From: Bacteroidota bacterium | GTDB taxonomy: Bacteria > Bacteroidota > Bacteroidia > Bacteroidales > ML635J-15 | NCBI GenBank assembly: GCA_029558535.1 | Contig: JAKQEK010000513.1 | Span: 28,378 to 92,377 of the forward strand | DNA: 64,000 nucleotides | Reading direction: 5' to 3' | Part shown: positions 44,897 to 54,623 of the stretch, in pieces | Layout of the letters: every line of letters starts with the position of its first letter | Position numbering within the stretch: position 1 is the first letter of the stretch | The notes under the pieces: model-generated | Told to the model about the DNA's origin: nothing | Databases searched by the model: none | Seen by the model: the letters and a program-made list of their open reading frames with translations, nothing else | Translations under genes and position numbers: made by a program

Positions 44897-45289
44897 TTAT
44901 TTAGAAATAATTATTCTTTGAACTTGTACACCGGATTCTGTTTGAACACGGATAAAATATGTTCCGGCTTCCATGTCATCAATAGGAATATCAATAACTG
45001 ATCCTGCAGCACCTCTTGATTTACCGGTTTCAAAAACGATTCCGGATTTATTATCAATCATTTTAATGCTTTCAATATTTGAATTTACATTAAACTTAAC
45101 GCTAACAATTTCTTCAGAAGGATTTGCTGTAATTTCGCAAGTTTGAGCATTAGATTTTGTGTTTTTACCACCGTCAGGAAAAACTGTTTTTTCAGCACTA
45201 CACAATAAATTAGAATTATCTTTCATTTGAGCATTAACAATAAGACTCATTGAAAGAATTACTAATATTAAAATTGTGAGTTTTTTCAC
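44897..45289 (-). CDS. Small secreted protein consisting mostly of a type IX sorting domain
   Basis: 130 residues. Signal peptide MKKLTILILVILSMSLIVNA, cut likely after NAQ. A ~35-residue linker with two Cys is followed at residue ~55 by a type IX secretion C-terminal domain: NPSEEIVSVKF, SIKMIDNKSG, DMEAGTYFIRV, ending IIISK. Normally this domain is appended to a long cargo; here it is nearly the whole protein. The two linker Cys (LLCS, QTCE) might form a disulfide. It may be a small secreted or surface peptide, or the remains of a larger gene, but the start, signal and a clear promoter (45310-45341) argue for a working gene. Confidence 0.75.
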   Translation of the reverse strand: MKKLTILILVILSMSLIVNAQMKDNSNLLCSAEKTVFPDGGKNTKSNAQTCEITANPSEEIVSVKFNVNSNIESIKMIDNKSGIVFETGKSRGAAGSVIDIPIDDMEAGTYFIRVQTESGVQVQRIIISK

Positions 45290-45309
45290 TTATAAATCAT
45301 TTTTCTATA

Positions 45310-45341
45310 CAAATGTACGGCTTATTTTTAATATGAGCAAA
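45310..45341 (-). promoter_or_regulatory. Bacteroidota-type promoter of the 44897 gene
   Basis: Minus-strand TTTG (at 45341-45338), 20 bases of spacer, then TACATTTG (45317-45310). Both boxes fit the Bacteroidota consensus TTTG-N(19-21)-TAnnTTTG. The ATG at 45289 is 20 bases further on. Best promoter seen in the window. Confidence 0.7.
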
Positions 45342-45534
45342 AAAAATACGAAAAAAAATCAAAAAAAATGATAAAATTCTTAATAAAATTTATAAATAAT
45401 TGAATATCAGATATGTAAATGTGTGATAAATTGTTAATAAGTTTGTTTATATGTCATTATTTGTCTTAAATTTTATACATTTAGTCAATTTTTAGTCGAA
45501 AATGGCTCTTAAATTTAGTGAATAATCCTTAAAT

Positions 45535-46809
45535 TCATATTTTACCGGCTACAACGGTATGAAAGTTTTTATTTAATAAGAATTTATTGGATATTGAAAG
45601 CAATTCTTTTGACGTAATGTTTTTGATTCTATTAACTTGATTACTAATGAATTTGGGACTTTTATTTGTTATTATTAACTTTTCCCAAACAGAAGAAGTT
45701 TGAAAAACCCCGTCAAAAGAAGAAAGCATTTCTCCCAACATGTAGTTTCGTACAAGATTTAATTCTTGATAGTGAATTGGTTTCTCGGTGAGGATTTTTA
45801 TTTCTTTAAAAATTTCATCAATAGCCATTTGTGTTACATCAATTCCTACATCAGAAGTAATTTTTAAAACAGCACAATCGTTATATTCTGCTATAAATGA
45901 ACCAATTCCATAAGTGTAACCTTTGTCTTCTCTAATATTTTTCATCAATCTTGATCCGAAATAGCCCCCTAATACTGTGTTAAGTATATCAATATCAATC
46001 AACTCTTCTTCAGAAAGTTTGTCAAGATTTTTTCCAATGTAAATGCTTGACTGAACAGAATCATTCATCTCAAATAATCTAAATTCGTTTTTTGACTCAA
46101 TACTTTCTAAATCTTTTTTAGAATTAGTTCTTTCCCCCTTTTCTGTATTAAAAATGTTTTTGCAAAGTTCAAGTGTTTCTTCATTTACCATACCTGAAAT
46201 TTGAATCATGCTTTCACTAATCAAGTAGTTTTGTTCAACAAAATCGCTTATGTCTTTAAGGAATAATGAGTGTATATCTTCCGGTACTATTTCGTAACCC
46301 CTGGGATGGTTATTGCCGAATAATTCTGTATTAAGTCCCCTCATAGCAACATATTTTGTCTTGGTTAAGTTGTTTTTAAGGGTTTCTTGATATTTATTTT
46401 TTGATATTTCGAATTCCTTTTCAGGCAATAATGGGTTCTTTAAAATCTCTGCAAAAACAGGTAAAACTTCGTTTATGAATTTTTGGGGTACATATAACCG
46501 AAATCCTGCATTATCATTAGCGGTAAAACTTTCAACATGACAGCCGTAAAAGTCGAAAAACTCTGCAGTTTCGTCAGGACTCATTCCTTTGGGTGCCTCT
46601 TTAATTAAGGAATTTGCAAAAACAGACTGTAGTTTTATATTTTCAAATTCTATCCCTGCTTTAAAAACGACTGTAATTTTTACAATAGGAGTGCTGTCTG
46701 ATTTAAGTATAAAAAGCTTTGCCCCATTATCTATTTTAACTTTTTGAGGTTGTATAAAATTTAAATTTTTTATTTGCTTAGTCTTAGGTGCTATTTTTCT
46801 ATTAATCAT
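45535..46809 (-). CDS. M16 family peptidase, inactive-type subunit
   Basis: 424 residues with the M16 fold (VDNGAKLFILKSDSTPIVKITVVFKAG, GGYFGSRLMKNIREDKGYTYG, where the R-x8-Y substrate-binding pair is kept). The zinc motif HxxEH is missing: the segment LIKEAPKG occupies its place. In two-subunit M16 enzymes the non-catalytic partner carries the R/Y pair. Three bases after the catalytic partner at 46813, so they form a heterodimer. No signal peptide is seen, so it probably works in the cytoplasm or periplasm in a manner not resolved here. Confidence 0.88.
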   Translation of the reverse strand: MINRKIAPKTKQIKNLNFIQPQKVKIDNGAKLFILKSDSTPIVKITVVFKAGIEFENIKLQSVFANSLIKEAPKGMSPDETAEFFDFYGCHVESFTANDNAGFRLYVPQKFINEVLPVFAEILKNPLLPEKEFEISKNKYQETLKNNLTKTKYVAMRGLNTELFGNNHPRGYEIVPEDIHSLFLKDISDFVEQNYLISESMIQISGMVNEETLELCKNIFNTEKGERTNSKKDLESIESKNEFRLFEMNDSVQSSIYIGKNLDKLSEEELIDIDILNTVLGGYFGSRLMKNIREDKGYTYGIGSFIAEYNDCAVLKITSDVGIDVTQMAIDEIFKEIKILTEKPIHYQELNLVRNYMLGEMLSSFDGVFQTSSVWEKLIITNKSPKFISNQVNRIKNITSKELLSISNKFLLNKNFHTVVAGKI

Positions 46810-46812
46810 TTC

Positions 46813-48051
46813 TTAGTTTTTTGATTTGTAATAAATGCATGATAAATTTTCTTCTCTGAAAATTTCTGATGCAACTCTAATAATGTCACTTTTAGAAACA
46901 TTCATTATTATATCTTCTGTAAAATTTATATTATTTGCATCGCCTAAAAGCTCATAAAATGCCAATTCCATGCAAATATTCAATACGCCTATTTTTGAAA
47001 ATAATTGTGTAGAAAGCGACTTGTTTTTGACCTTGGTCAGTTCTCTTTCAGAAAAATCCGCATTAATAATTTTCGCAAGTTCATCTTTGATTGCTTTTTC
47101 AGCAGTTTCAAAATCTATATCGGGATTAAGCTTTCCATTTATCATTAATAATCCTGGATCTAAGCTACCTTGAATATATCCATCAATTTCAGAAAACAGA
47201 CGTTTTTTCTTAATTAGGTTAATATTAAACAAAGATGACTTTCCATTAGATAACAAATCCGAAATTAAATCACTGGCATAATAATCTTTATGATTTCTAT
47301 CACACATGTGATAAGCCATGTAAATTGCATTTGCTTTAACATTGCGTTCAAGTGTAAGTGTTCTTTTTTCTTTTTGAGGTGGCTCCTGTGATATGTTTTT
47401 TACCGGTACATTTCTACGAGGTATTTCTCCAAACCATTTTTCACAAAGCTTTTGCATTTCTTGTGTTTTTACGTCTCCTCCAATGACAAGTATAGCATTA
47501 TTTGGTGCATAATATTTATAAAAAAAGTCTTTCACATCATCCAAACTAGCTTCTGTAATATGTTTAATTTCTTTGCCAATAGTTGACCATTTATAAGGGT
47601 GAACTTTGTACGCTAAAGGTCTTAAATACAATGATACATCACCATAAGGTTGATTGAAGTATCTTTGCCTGAATTCTTCTGATACAACATTCCTTTGGAC
47701 ATCCAAGCTTTTTTTCGAAAAGCCCAGTTCAAGCATTCTATCCGATTCGAGATAAAATGCAGTTTCAATGTTTTGTTTCGGTAAAGTTATGTAATAATTT
47801 GTAAAATCATTGTTTGTAAAAGCATTATTTTCTCCTCCAGCTTTTTGTAAGACAGTATCAAAAGACGGGATGTTTTTTGAACCCCCAAACATAAGGTGTT
47901 CAAAAAGGTGAGCAAATCCGGTACGGTTTTCGTTTTCGTCTCTTGCACCTACATTGTAAAGAATATTGAAGGTGACCAAAGGTGTGGTTTTGTCCTGATA
48001 AACTATTACTTTTAATCCATTATCAAGAATAAATCTGTCAAAATTTATCAT
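46813..48051 (-). CDS. M16 family zinc metallopeptidase, catalytic subunit
   Basis: 412 residues. HLFEH (RTGFAHLFEHLMFGG, residues ~45-51) is the inverted zinc motif HxxEH, and the third ligand Glu lies in the helix 70-80 residues later (ESDRMLELGFS, SEEFRQR). Pairs with the inactive-type subunit just downstream, as in the PqqF/mitochondrial-processing-peptidase-like two-gene form. Degrades or processes peptides. TATCTTTG at 48066-48073 (minus) fits a -7 box with a leader of about 10 bases. The 217 bases between this gene and the gingipain gene hold both promoters. Confidence 0.93.
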   Translation of the reverse strand: MINFDRFILDNGLKVIVYQDKTTPLVTFNILYNVGARDENENRTGFAHLFEHLMFGGSKNIPSFDTVLQKAGGENNAFTNNDFTNYYITLPKQNIETAFYLESDRMLELGFSKKSLDVQRNVVSEEFRQRYFNQPYGDVSLYLRPLAYKVHPYKWSTIGKEIKHITEASLDDVKDFFYKYYAPNNAILVIGGDVKTQEMQKLCEKWFGEIPRRNVPVKNISQEPPQKEKRTLTLERNVKANAIYMAYHMCDRNHKDYYASDLISDLLSNGKSSLFNINLIKKKRLFSEIDGYIQGSLDPGLLMINGKLNPDIDFETAEKAIKDELAKIINADFSERELTKVKNKSLSTQLFSKIGVLNICMELAFYELLGDANNINFTEDIIMNVSKSDIIRVASEIFREENLSCIYYKSKN

Positions 48052-48065
48052 AAATTTTTTTGTTT

Positions 48066-48073
48066 CAAAGATA
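48066..48073 (-). promoter_or_regulatory. Candidate -7 box (TATCTTTG) for the M16 operon
   Basis: Exact TAnnTTTG match 14 bases before the ATG at 48051; the -33 box is not evident. Confidence 0.35.
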
Positions 48074-48189
48074 TAACTTTATATAATCCATTATTGTAAA
48101 AGTATATTGAAAATTCTGGTTTTGATATGTCATAGATATGGTGCTTGTATAATTTTTAAAATGTGTTAAAAAGTTGTGATGATTTTTTA

Positions 48190-48197
48190 TAAATTTG
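48190..48197 (+). promoter_or_regulatory. Candidate -7 box (TAAATTTG) for the gingipain-like gene
   Basis: Exact TAnnTTTG match 71 bases upstream of the ATG at 48269. The nearest TTG (48174) is only 13 bases upstream, shorter than usual. Confidence 0.35.
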
Positions 48198-48268
48198 ATG
48201 CAACCAAATACTTAAATGTTTTGTTTTAAATATTAATTGTCGAAGTATTAATTTAAGGGAGTAATGTT

Positions 48269-51200
48269 ATGAGAAAATTTTTACTAAGTTTTATTCTTGT
48301 TATTTTGGTTTCCGGAGTTTTTTCACAAAAATCCTATGAAACGTTGTTTAACCAGCCTCAATCAGATGTGTATGAGATTACATACAATGTTAAAGATTTT
48401 AATCTGAACCAGTTAACAATTGATGGCATAACATATCAGGCTATTGATATGGGAGTTTCTACTACTACAAATGATAAAGGCTGGGCAGAATTGCCTTTTA
48501 TCAGTGCAGCTATAGAATTGCCTCCTCAAAAAGATGTTGATTTGAATATTGTTTATTCAGATTATATTGATATTCCTTTGGATTATCCTTTGTTGCCATC
48601 GCGTGGAACAATTTACAGAAATCAGGATCCATCTCAGATTCCATACGAAGTTGCTCCTGAATCGTTAATTGATGAGTTTTATCCTCAACAAATGGTTGTT
48701 CTTGAAGATCCTTTTATTTTTAGGGAGGTTAGAGGTACAGCTGTTCGTGTTTTTCCATTTCAATATAATTCTGTAACAAATACTTTGAGGTTTTACCGTA
48801 GCATAAGGGTGCAATTGGTTGAAAATAATAATCCTCCAACTAATCCATTGTTACGCGAAAAAGTTTCATACATTCGCGAAATTGAGGGTATTTATCAGGA
48901 TTTGTTTTTAAATTATAATTCATATAAGCCATCAACAACTTTAACAATGAATGAATATGGTGATATTTTGGTAATAACAACTTCTGCTTATGAATCAACT
49001 ATGGAACCATATATTACATGGAAAAAAGAAATGGGTTATAATGTGACTAAAACTATTGTTGCCAACGGAACAAATGTTGCAACTACAATTTCATCAGCAT
49101 ACTCTTCTAATCCTAATTTGTTATATATTCAGCTTGCAGGAGATTGGGCAAATATTAAATCACCTACAATTTCTGTTACCACAAGTGCAGATCCATGTGA
49201 TGCATTTATGGGTGCAGTTTCAGGTTCTGATAATTATATTGATATTTCTGTAGGACGTTTTTCATGTGCTTCAACAACCGACCTTACTGTTCAGATCAAT
49301 AAAGCTATTAATTATGAGAAAAGCCCTAATATGACTACCGGTTGGAGAGAAACATTTATTGGTATTGGTTCAAATGAAGGTAGTGGAATAGGGGATGACA
49401 GCGAAATTGATTATACACATATACAAAGAATTTATTCGAGCAGATTAGATCCTTTTACATATAATACTCATCAACAAAATTATGCTCCAAGTGCATCTGC
49501 CACAACTCTTGCAGGTCATATAAATTCCGGTGCATCTACAATTGCATATTGCGGACATGGTGATGTAGATATGTTTGTTACTACCGGGTTTAATAATACA
49601 AATGTAAATGCTTTAACAAATGGAGATAAGCTGCCTTTTATAGTCTCAGTTGCTTGTGTCAATGGCTCATTTCATACCGAAACTTCTTGTTTTGCTGAGA
49701 CATGGTTAAGAAAATCAAATGGTGGTGCTGTTGTAACTTGGATGTCCACAATTAATCAGCCTTGGCAACCACCACAAAGAGGTCAGGATTATTTTTATGA
49801 TGTTTTGATAGGTGGATTTAATTATGACAATGATGGTATTACTGCAACTACAGGTTATAATACTACACAACAACGTACTCGCTGGGGTTCAATAGCAGTT
49901 AACGCTGCGGTTTTGATGTTAAGAGAATCATCTGCAAGTGATGATATTGAAACAATTAAAACCTGGACAACATTTGGAGATGCATCATTACAGTTGCGTA
50001 CAAAAATTCCGGCAGCCCTGACTTTATCTAATATGGAACCTATGGTAGGCTCTGCATTTTCTGGTATAGCTTATATTAGTGGCACTCCGGCTGCAGATGT
50101 TCTTATTTGTTTGTCAAAAAATGGTGTGTATTATAGTGATATGACCGATTCAAACGGAGCATATTCTATTTCACATGATTTTGGCGCCGGTGATGCGTTG
50201 CTTGTTGCAACAGCTTTTAATTCAACAACAATTTATGAGACGGTTACTCTTATTGATTCAGATCCTTGTTTGCCTGTCAATGATTTGACTGTTATCGCTG
50301 ATGGAACAACTGCAAATTTGAGTTGGTCTGTACCAAGTGAAGGAAATGTTACCGGGTATAAAATATATCGGGATGGTAATTATCAAACAACTGTTACCGG
50401 CTTAACCTATTCTCAATCTTCATTAGCAAATGGAACTTATACGTATTGTGTGGCTGCTGTTTTTGATGGCGAAGAATGTTATGCTCAGGAGTGTCGTGAG
50501 GTTGTGATTAATGACGGAAGCAATGACGATTGTGAATCACCAACAGATCTTCAAATTTCTGAAACAAGTTCAACTGTACATGATTTATCATGGACAGCTC
50601 CGGCAGGATCCAATGTTATATTTGATGATATTGAATCCCATACAGCATTTACTATTAATTCTGTTGGTACAGTTCCATGGACATTTATTGATGGGGATGG
50701 ACAAACCACATATTCTATTGCAAATTATACTTTTACTAATCAGGGTTCAGCCATGGCAACAATTGTTTTTGACCCGAATTTAGTATTACATAGCACTAAT
50801 AGCACTCCACTAACTCAGACTACCGATGGAACACCATTTACTGCTCATTCAGGTGATCAATTCTTTGCAAGCTTTAATGCCTCTACAGGTCAGACCAATG
50901 ACTGGATAATAAGTCCTTTGCTAAGTTTTGCAGAGCCATTCGAATTTAGTTTTTTTGCTCGTAGTGGACACAAATCAGCATATCCTGAAGCATTTAAGGT
51001 TGCTTATTCTACAACAACCAATCAACAGACTGCATTTACAAATACTTTAGCAACAATAACTTCTGCTCCTTTTGCATGGACTGAATATTCATATACTGTT
51101 CCTGCAAATGCAAAATATGTTGCAATAAATTGTAATTCGAACGATATGTATTACTTCTGTGTTGATGATATTTATATCGGAGACGGCAGTATGCCGGGAG

Positions 51201-52744
51201 CTAATTTAACTGGTTATAATGTATATTGTGATGGCATTTATCTTGGTAACACTTCTAATACTGCATTTACGAATAATGATGCCTCTGAAGGTTATCACGA
51301 ATATTGTGTCGAAGCAGTTTACGACAATGCTTGTATTTCTCCTCAGGTTTGCGAAACAATTGGAACAGTAGGAACAACATATACAATAACTGCATCTGCT
51401 GGTAGTAATGGTTCAATAAGTCCTTCTGGGACATCAACAGTTAACGAGGGCTCAAATAAAACCTACAATATTACACCTGCAACTTGCTACGAAATTGCAG
51501 ATGTCTTGGTTGATGGTTCCAGTGTTGGTGCCGTTTCTACTTATACATTTACTAATGTTATGGATGACCATACAATTTCTGCTACATTTAGTCAGATAAC
51601 TTACAGTATATCTACTAGTGCAGGTGTTGGTGGCTCAATATCAGGAATTGGCAGTTCTGCCGTTTGCGGTTCATCTGTAAGTTTTACTGTAAATACTGAG
51701 GAATGTTATGAAGTTACCTCTGTTACTGTTAACGGAACTCCTGTAACTTTGGTTGGAAACGGATATACAATTAATAATGTTTCCTCAAATCTGAATATTG
51801 TTGCTACATTTAATGTTATATCTTACTCAATTAGTACAAATGCCGGAACAGGAGGAACAATTACAGGTGCCGGAACAAGTGTTGCATGTGGTGGCGATAT
51901 TACGTTTACAGTAAATCATGATGATTGCCATGAAATAGCATCTGTAACTGTTAATGGAACACCTGTAAGTCTTATCGGAAACAGTTATACAATTAATGAT
52001 GTGGACGAAAATATAAGTATTGTAGCCACATATAGTCAGCTAACATTGAGTGTAACTGCAAATGCAGGAACAGGAGGTAGTATTGCGGGTGTAGGAACAA
52101 GCATAGGTTGTGGAGATGATTTAACTTTTACCGTTACACCGAACGAATGTTATGAAGTTCTGTCGGTTACTGTAAATGGTAATCCATTAGCATTAACAAG
52201 TGGAAATTATTCAGTAAATGATGTTATTGCTGATGTTTTGATTGAAGCAACATTTGGAATTGAAATATACACAATAACTGCAACGGCAGGAAGTGGTGGT
52301 ACAATTACTCCGTCAGGGAATTCTAGTTTTGCTTGTCATGCTAATCAGGTTTTTGTGATAACTCCGGATGATAATTATATTATTTCAGCTGTGTATGTTG
52401 ATGAAGTTAATCAAGGCGCTGTTGCTGCGTATTATTTCAGTAATATTGTTTCAGATCATACAATTACAGTTGAATTTGATTTCTTCAATGATATTAATAC
52501 AGATTTAGTTAATGGTGTTACATTATTCCCTAATCCTGCAAATGATTATTTTGATTTAGTAATTGGAGATGTTGAAGATTATTCTGATTTGAGAATTGTA
52601 GGGATAGACGGGAAAATTATCAGTAATCAAATAATCACCTCTAAAAGAATGACAATTGATATTTCTGATTTTGCAGAGGGAATATATTTCGTACAACTTT
52701 TAGGTACTGATAAATGTGTAAGCATTAAGTTAAATAAAATGTAA
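48269..52744 (+). CDS. Gingipain-like C25 cysteine peptidase with repeats and type IX sorting domain
   Basis: 1491 residues. Signal peptide at 1-19, then a propeptide to about residue 220. The catalytic domain (about 225-570) has His430 in YCGHGD and Cys463 in SVACVNG, 33 residues apart as in gingipain R (His211/Cys244). Then follow a carboxypeptidase-regulatory-like segment (~600-650), a fibronectin type III module (~668-745), a cleaved-adhesin/MAM-like domain split into a second FN3 module (~755-1030), five tandem ~73-residue repeats (~1037-1402), and a type IX sorting domain (FPNPANDYFDL to the end). Secreted by T9SS and probably attached to the outer surface. ATG preceded by a purine-rich AAGGGAG. 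Terminator at 52767. Confidence 0.93.
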   Translation: MRKFLLSFILVILVSGVFSQKSYETLFNQPQSDVYEITYNVKDFNLNQLTIDGITYQAIDMGVSTTTNDKGWAELPFISAAIELPPQKDVDLNIVYSDYIDIPLDYPLLPSRGTIYRNQDPSQIPYEVAPESLIDEFYPQQMVVLEDPFIFREVRGTAVRVFPFQYNSVTNTLRFYRSIRVQLVENNNPPTNPLLREKVSYIREIEGIYQDLFLNYNSYKPSTTLTMNEYGDILVITTSAYESTMEPYITWKKEMGYNVTKTIVANGTNVATTISSAYSSNPNLLYIQLAGDWANIKSPTISVTTSADPCDAFMGAVSGSDNYIDISVGRFSCASTTDLTVQINKAINYEKSPNMTTGWRETFIGIGSNEGSGIGDDSEIDYTHIQRIYSSRLDPFTYNTHQQNYAPSASATTLAGHINSGASTIAYCGHGDVDMFVTTGFNNTNVNALTNGDKLPFIVSVACVNGSFHTETSCFAETWLRKSNGGAVVTWMSTINQPWQPPQRGQDYFYDVLIGGFNYDNDGITATTGYNTTQQRTRWGSIAVNAAVLMLRESSASDDIETIKTWTTFGDASLQLRTKIPAALTLSNMEPMVGSAFSGIAYISGTPAADVLICLSKNGVYYSDMTDSNGAYSISHDFGAGDALLVATAFNSTTIYETVTLIDSDPCLPVNDLTVIADGTTANLSWSVPSEGNVTGYKIYRDGNYQTTVTGLTYSQSSLANGTYTYCVAAVFDGEECYAQECREVVINDGSNDDCESPTDLQISETSSTVHDLSWTAPAGSNVIFDDIESHTAFTINSVGTVPWTFIDGDGQTTYSIANYTFTNQGSAMATIVFDPNLVLHSTNSTPLTQTTDGTPFTAHSGDQFFASFNASTGQTNDWIISPLLSFAEPFEFSFFARSGHKSAYPEAFKVAYSTTTNQQTAFTNTLATITSAPFAWTEYSYTVPANAKYVAINCNSNDMYYFCVDDIYIGDGSMPGANLTGYNVYCDGIYLGNTSNTAFTNNDASEGYHEYCVEAVYDNACISPQVCETIGTVGTTYTITASAGSNGSISPSGTSTVNEGSNKTYNITPATCYEIADVLVDGSSVGAVSTYTFTNVMDDHTISATFSQITYSISTSAGVGGSISGIGSSAVCGSSVSFTVNTEECYEVTSVTVNGTPVTLVGNGYTINNVSSNLNIVATFNVISYSISTNAGTGGTITGAGTSVACGGDITFTVNHDDCHEIASVTVNGTPVSLIGNSYTINDVDENISIVATYSQLTLSVTANAGTGGSIAGVGTSIGCGDDLTFTVTPNECYEVLSVTVNGNPLALTSGNYSVNDVIADVLIEATFGIEIYTITATAGSGGTITPSGNSSFACHANQVFVITPDDNYIISAVYVDEVNQGAVAAYYFSNIVSDHTITVEFDFFNDINTDLVNGVTLFPNPANDYFDLVIGDVEDYSDLRIVGIDGKIISNQIITSKRMTIDISDFAEGIYFVQLLGTDKCVSIKLNKM
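51376..52482 (+). repeat. Five tandem repeats of about 220 bases inside the C25 gene
   Basis: Starts near 51376, 51599, 51820, 52040 and 52264. Each encodes Y/L-x-I/V-x-A/T-x-A-G-x-G-G-S/T-I near the beginning, a Cys-rich middle (ECYEV, ACGGD) and a TINDV- or TFTNV-like end. The middle three copies are most alike (VTVNGTPV, TINNV, TINDV), the first and last are divergent, which suggests internal expansion. Similar modules occur in Bacteroidota surface proteins as beta-grasp-type repeats. Confidence 0.85.
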
Positions 52745-52766
52745 ATATCAGTCTATGATAATTATT

Positions 52767-52797
52767 AAAGCTGCTTTCATAGATAGCAGCTTTTTTT
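52767..52797 (+). terminator. Intrinsic terminator after the C25 gene
   Basis: Stem AAAGCTGCT / AGCAGCTTT, 9 bases, loop of 9, followed directly by a T-run to 52797. It lies 23 bases after the stop at 52744 and before the start of the next gene. Confidence 0.9.
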
Positions 52798-52840
52798 GTT
52801 TAATTATGTTATTTTAGCAGTTCAAAAAAAGGATTTAGTT

Positions 52841-54568
52841 ATGAAAAAAATTGTTTTAACTCTTATAGTTTTTGTTGTAGTGACGGTAAATTTTAATTTG
52901 CTGGCTTGTACGAATTACTTAGTTACGAAAGGAGCTTCGGCAGATGGTTCGACAATGATAAGTTATGCAGCAGATTCACATATTCGTTATGGTGAACTGT
53001 ACTGGCGTCCCGCCGGCGAATATCCTGAAGGTACGATGGTCACTTTGTATGACAGAGGAACGGCAAAACCTTTGGGGCAAATTCCACAGGCAAGAAAAAC
53101 CTATAAAGTGGTAGGTTTTATGAACGAGTTTCAGGTTTCTATCGGGGAAACTACTTTCGGTGGTAGAAATGAATTAGTAGATACAACTGGAATAATTGAT
53201 TATGGAAGCTTAATGTTTCTCGTTTTACAGCGTTCGAAAAATGCTCGTGAAGCAATAAAGGTGATGATTGAGCTGATAAATGAATTTGGATATTGTAGCA
53301 GTGGGGAGTCTTTTTCGATTGCTGACCCAAATGAGGTTTGGATACTTGAGATGGTAGGAAAAGGAACAGAGCTAGTCTTTGATAAAAAACTTAAAAAATA
53401 CACCAACAAAAACAAGGGAGCGGTTTGGGTAGCAATCAAAATTCCTGACGGATATGTTTCGGCTCATGCCAACCAATCAAGAATATTAAACTTCAAACTT
53501 AGTGATGGTAAAACCTCTATAAGCAGTAAGGAAATGGATAAAATATTTTCACCAGATTTAGAAGTTATTTATGCCGAAGATGTTATCTCTTTTGCAAAAG
53601 CAAAAGGATATTATTCGGGTGATGATGCGAATTTTTCATTTGCCGATACATACAATCCTATGACTTTTGACGGAGCGAGATTTTGTGAGTTAAGGGTATG
53701 GGCATTTTTTAACGAAATATCAAATGATATGGATAAATACTGGGATTTTGTATGCGGAAAGGATTTGAATATGCGTATGCCTTTATATATTAAACCAAAT
53801 AGAAAACTAACACCCCAGGATTTGTTCTCTTTTAAACGAAATTATTTGCAGGGAACAGAATTGGATATGAGTAAAGATGAGGGTGCCGGTTCTTTTGGCT
53901 TGCCTTATCGTTGGAGACCATTAACATTCGAGGTTGACGATAAAGAATATTTTAACGAAAGAGTTACAGTTACACAGCAGACAGGTTTTTCATTTATTTC
54001 TCAAATGCGTTCATGGTTGCCCGATGCAATTGGTGGAATTTATTGGTTTGGGGTTGATGATGCAGGATCGTGCGTATATGTTCCATTTTATTGTGGAATT
54101 ACAAAACCAGCAGAAAAGTGGGCTGAAGGTTACGGAGATATTTTAACTTATAAAGATGACGCTGCTTTTTGGGTTTTTAACAGAGTCGCTCATTTTAAAT
54201 ACCTGTTCTATAATCGAGTAATGCCTGATATACTAAAGCATCAAGCGTATCTTGAAAATAAATTTGCCGAGTATCAGCCTGAAATAGAAAAGGCTGCACT
54301 AGATATTTATAACGAAAATCCTGAACTTGCTGCAGAGTTTTTAACTGATTATTCGTGTAATATGGCAAATTATGTAGTGGATTATTGGAAAGAGTTTGGA
54401 AATTTCTTACTTGTCAAATATCTCGATGGCAACGTAAAGCAGGAAGAAAATGGAGAATTTTTACGTAATCCATGGGGTTATCCCAAATCGCCTATGTTTC
54501 CCGGTTACTCTGAAGAATGGAAAAGAAACCTTATTGACAAAACAGGAGAAAAATTTCTAATGAAATAA
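52841..54568 (+). CDS. C69 family dipeptidase
   Basis: 575 residues from the ATG at 52841 (with AAAAGGATT upstream). A TTG at 52796 would start inside the terminator. Signal peptide (residues 1-20) followed by CTNYLVTKGASADGS: the first Cys, exposed after cleavage, is the N-terminal nucleophile of the C69 dipeptidase family. The FGGRNELVDT and SFSIADPNEVWI segments are also typical. It would act as a periplasmic or secreted Ntn peptidase releasing dipeptides, complementing the neighbouring C25 and C10 endopeptidases. No type IX sorting domain is present. Confidence 0.9.
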   Translation: MKKIVLTLIVFVVVTVNFNLLACTNYLVTKGASADGSTMISYAADSHIRYGELYWRPAGEYPEGTMVTLYDRGTAKPLGQIPQARKTYKVVGFMNEFQVSIGETTFGGRNELVDTTGIIDYGSLMFLVLQRSKNAREAIKVMIELINEFGYCSSGESFSIADPNEVWILEMVGKGTELVFDKKLKKYTNKNKGAVWVAIKIPDGYVSAHANQSRILNFKLSDGKTSISSKEMDKIFSPDLEVIYAEDVISFAKAKGYYSGDDANFSFADTYNPMTFDGARFCELRVWAFFNEISNDMDKYWDFVCGKDLNMRMPLYIKPNRKLTPQDLFSFKRNYLQGTELDMSKDEGAGSFGLPYRWRPLTFEVDDKEYFNERVTVTQQTGFSFISQMRSWLPDAIGGIYWFGVDDAGSCVYVPFYCGITKPAEKWAEGYGDILTYKDDAAFWVFNRVAHFKYLFYNRVMPDILKHQAYLENKFAEYQPEIEKAALDIYNENPELAAEFLTDYSCNMANYVVDYWKEFGNFLLVKYLDGNVKQEENGEFLRNPWGYPKSPMFPGYSEEWKRNLIDKTGEKFLMK

Positions 54569-54623
54569 TTATCTATGCTGTGTGAGTTGATTTAGTTTGT
54601 TTTTATGGTTCTTGACTAATTTA

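Noticed and set aside
51376..52482. Tandem repeats as CRISPR or satellite
   Set aside because: The ~220-base repeats are coding, in frame and part of a large surface protein.
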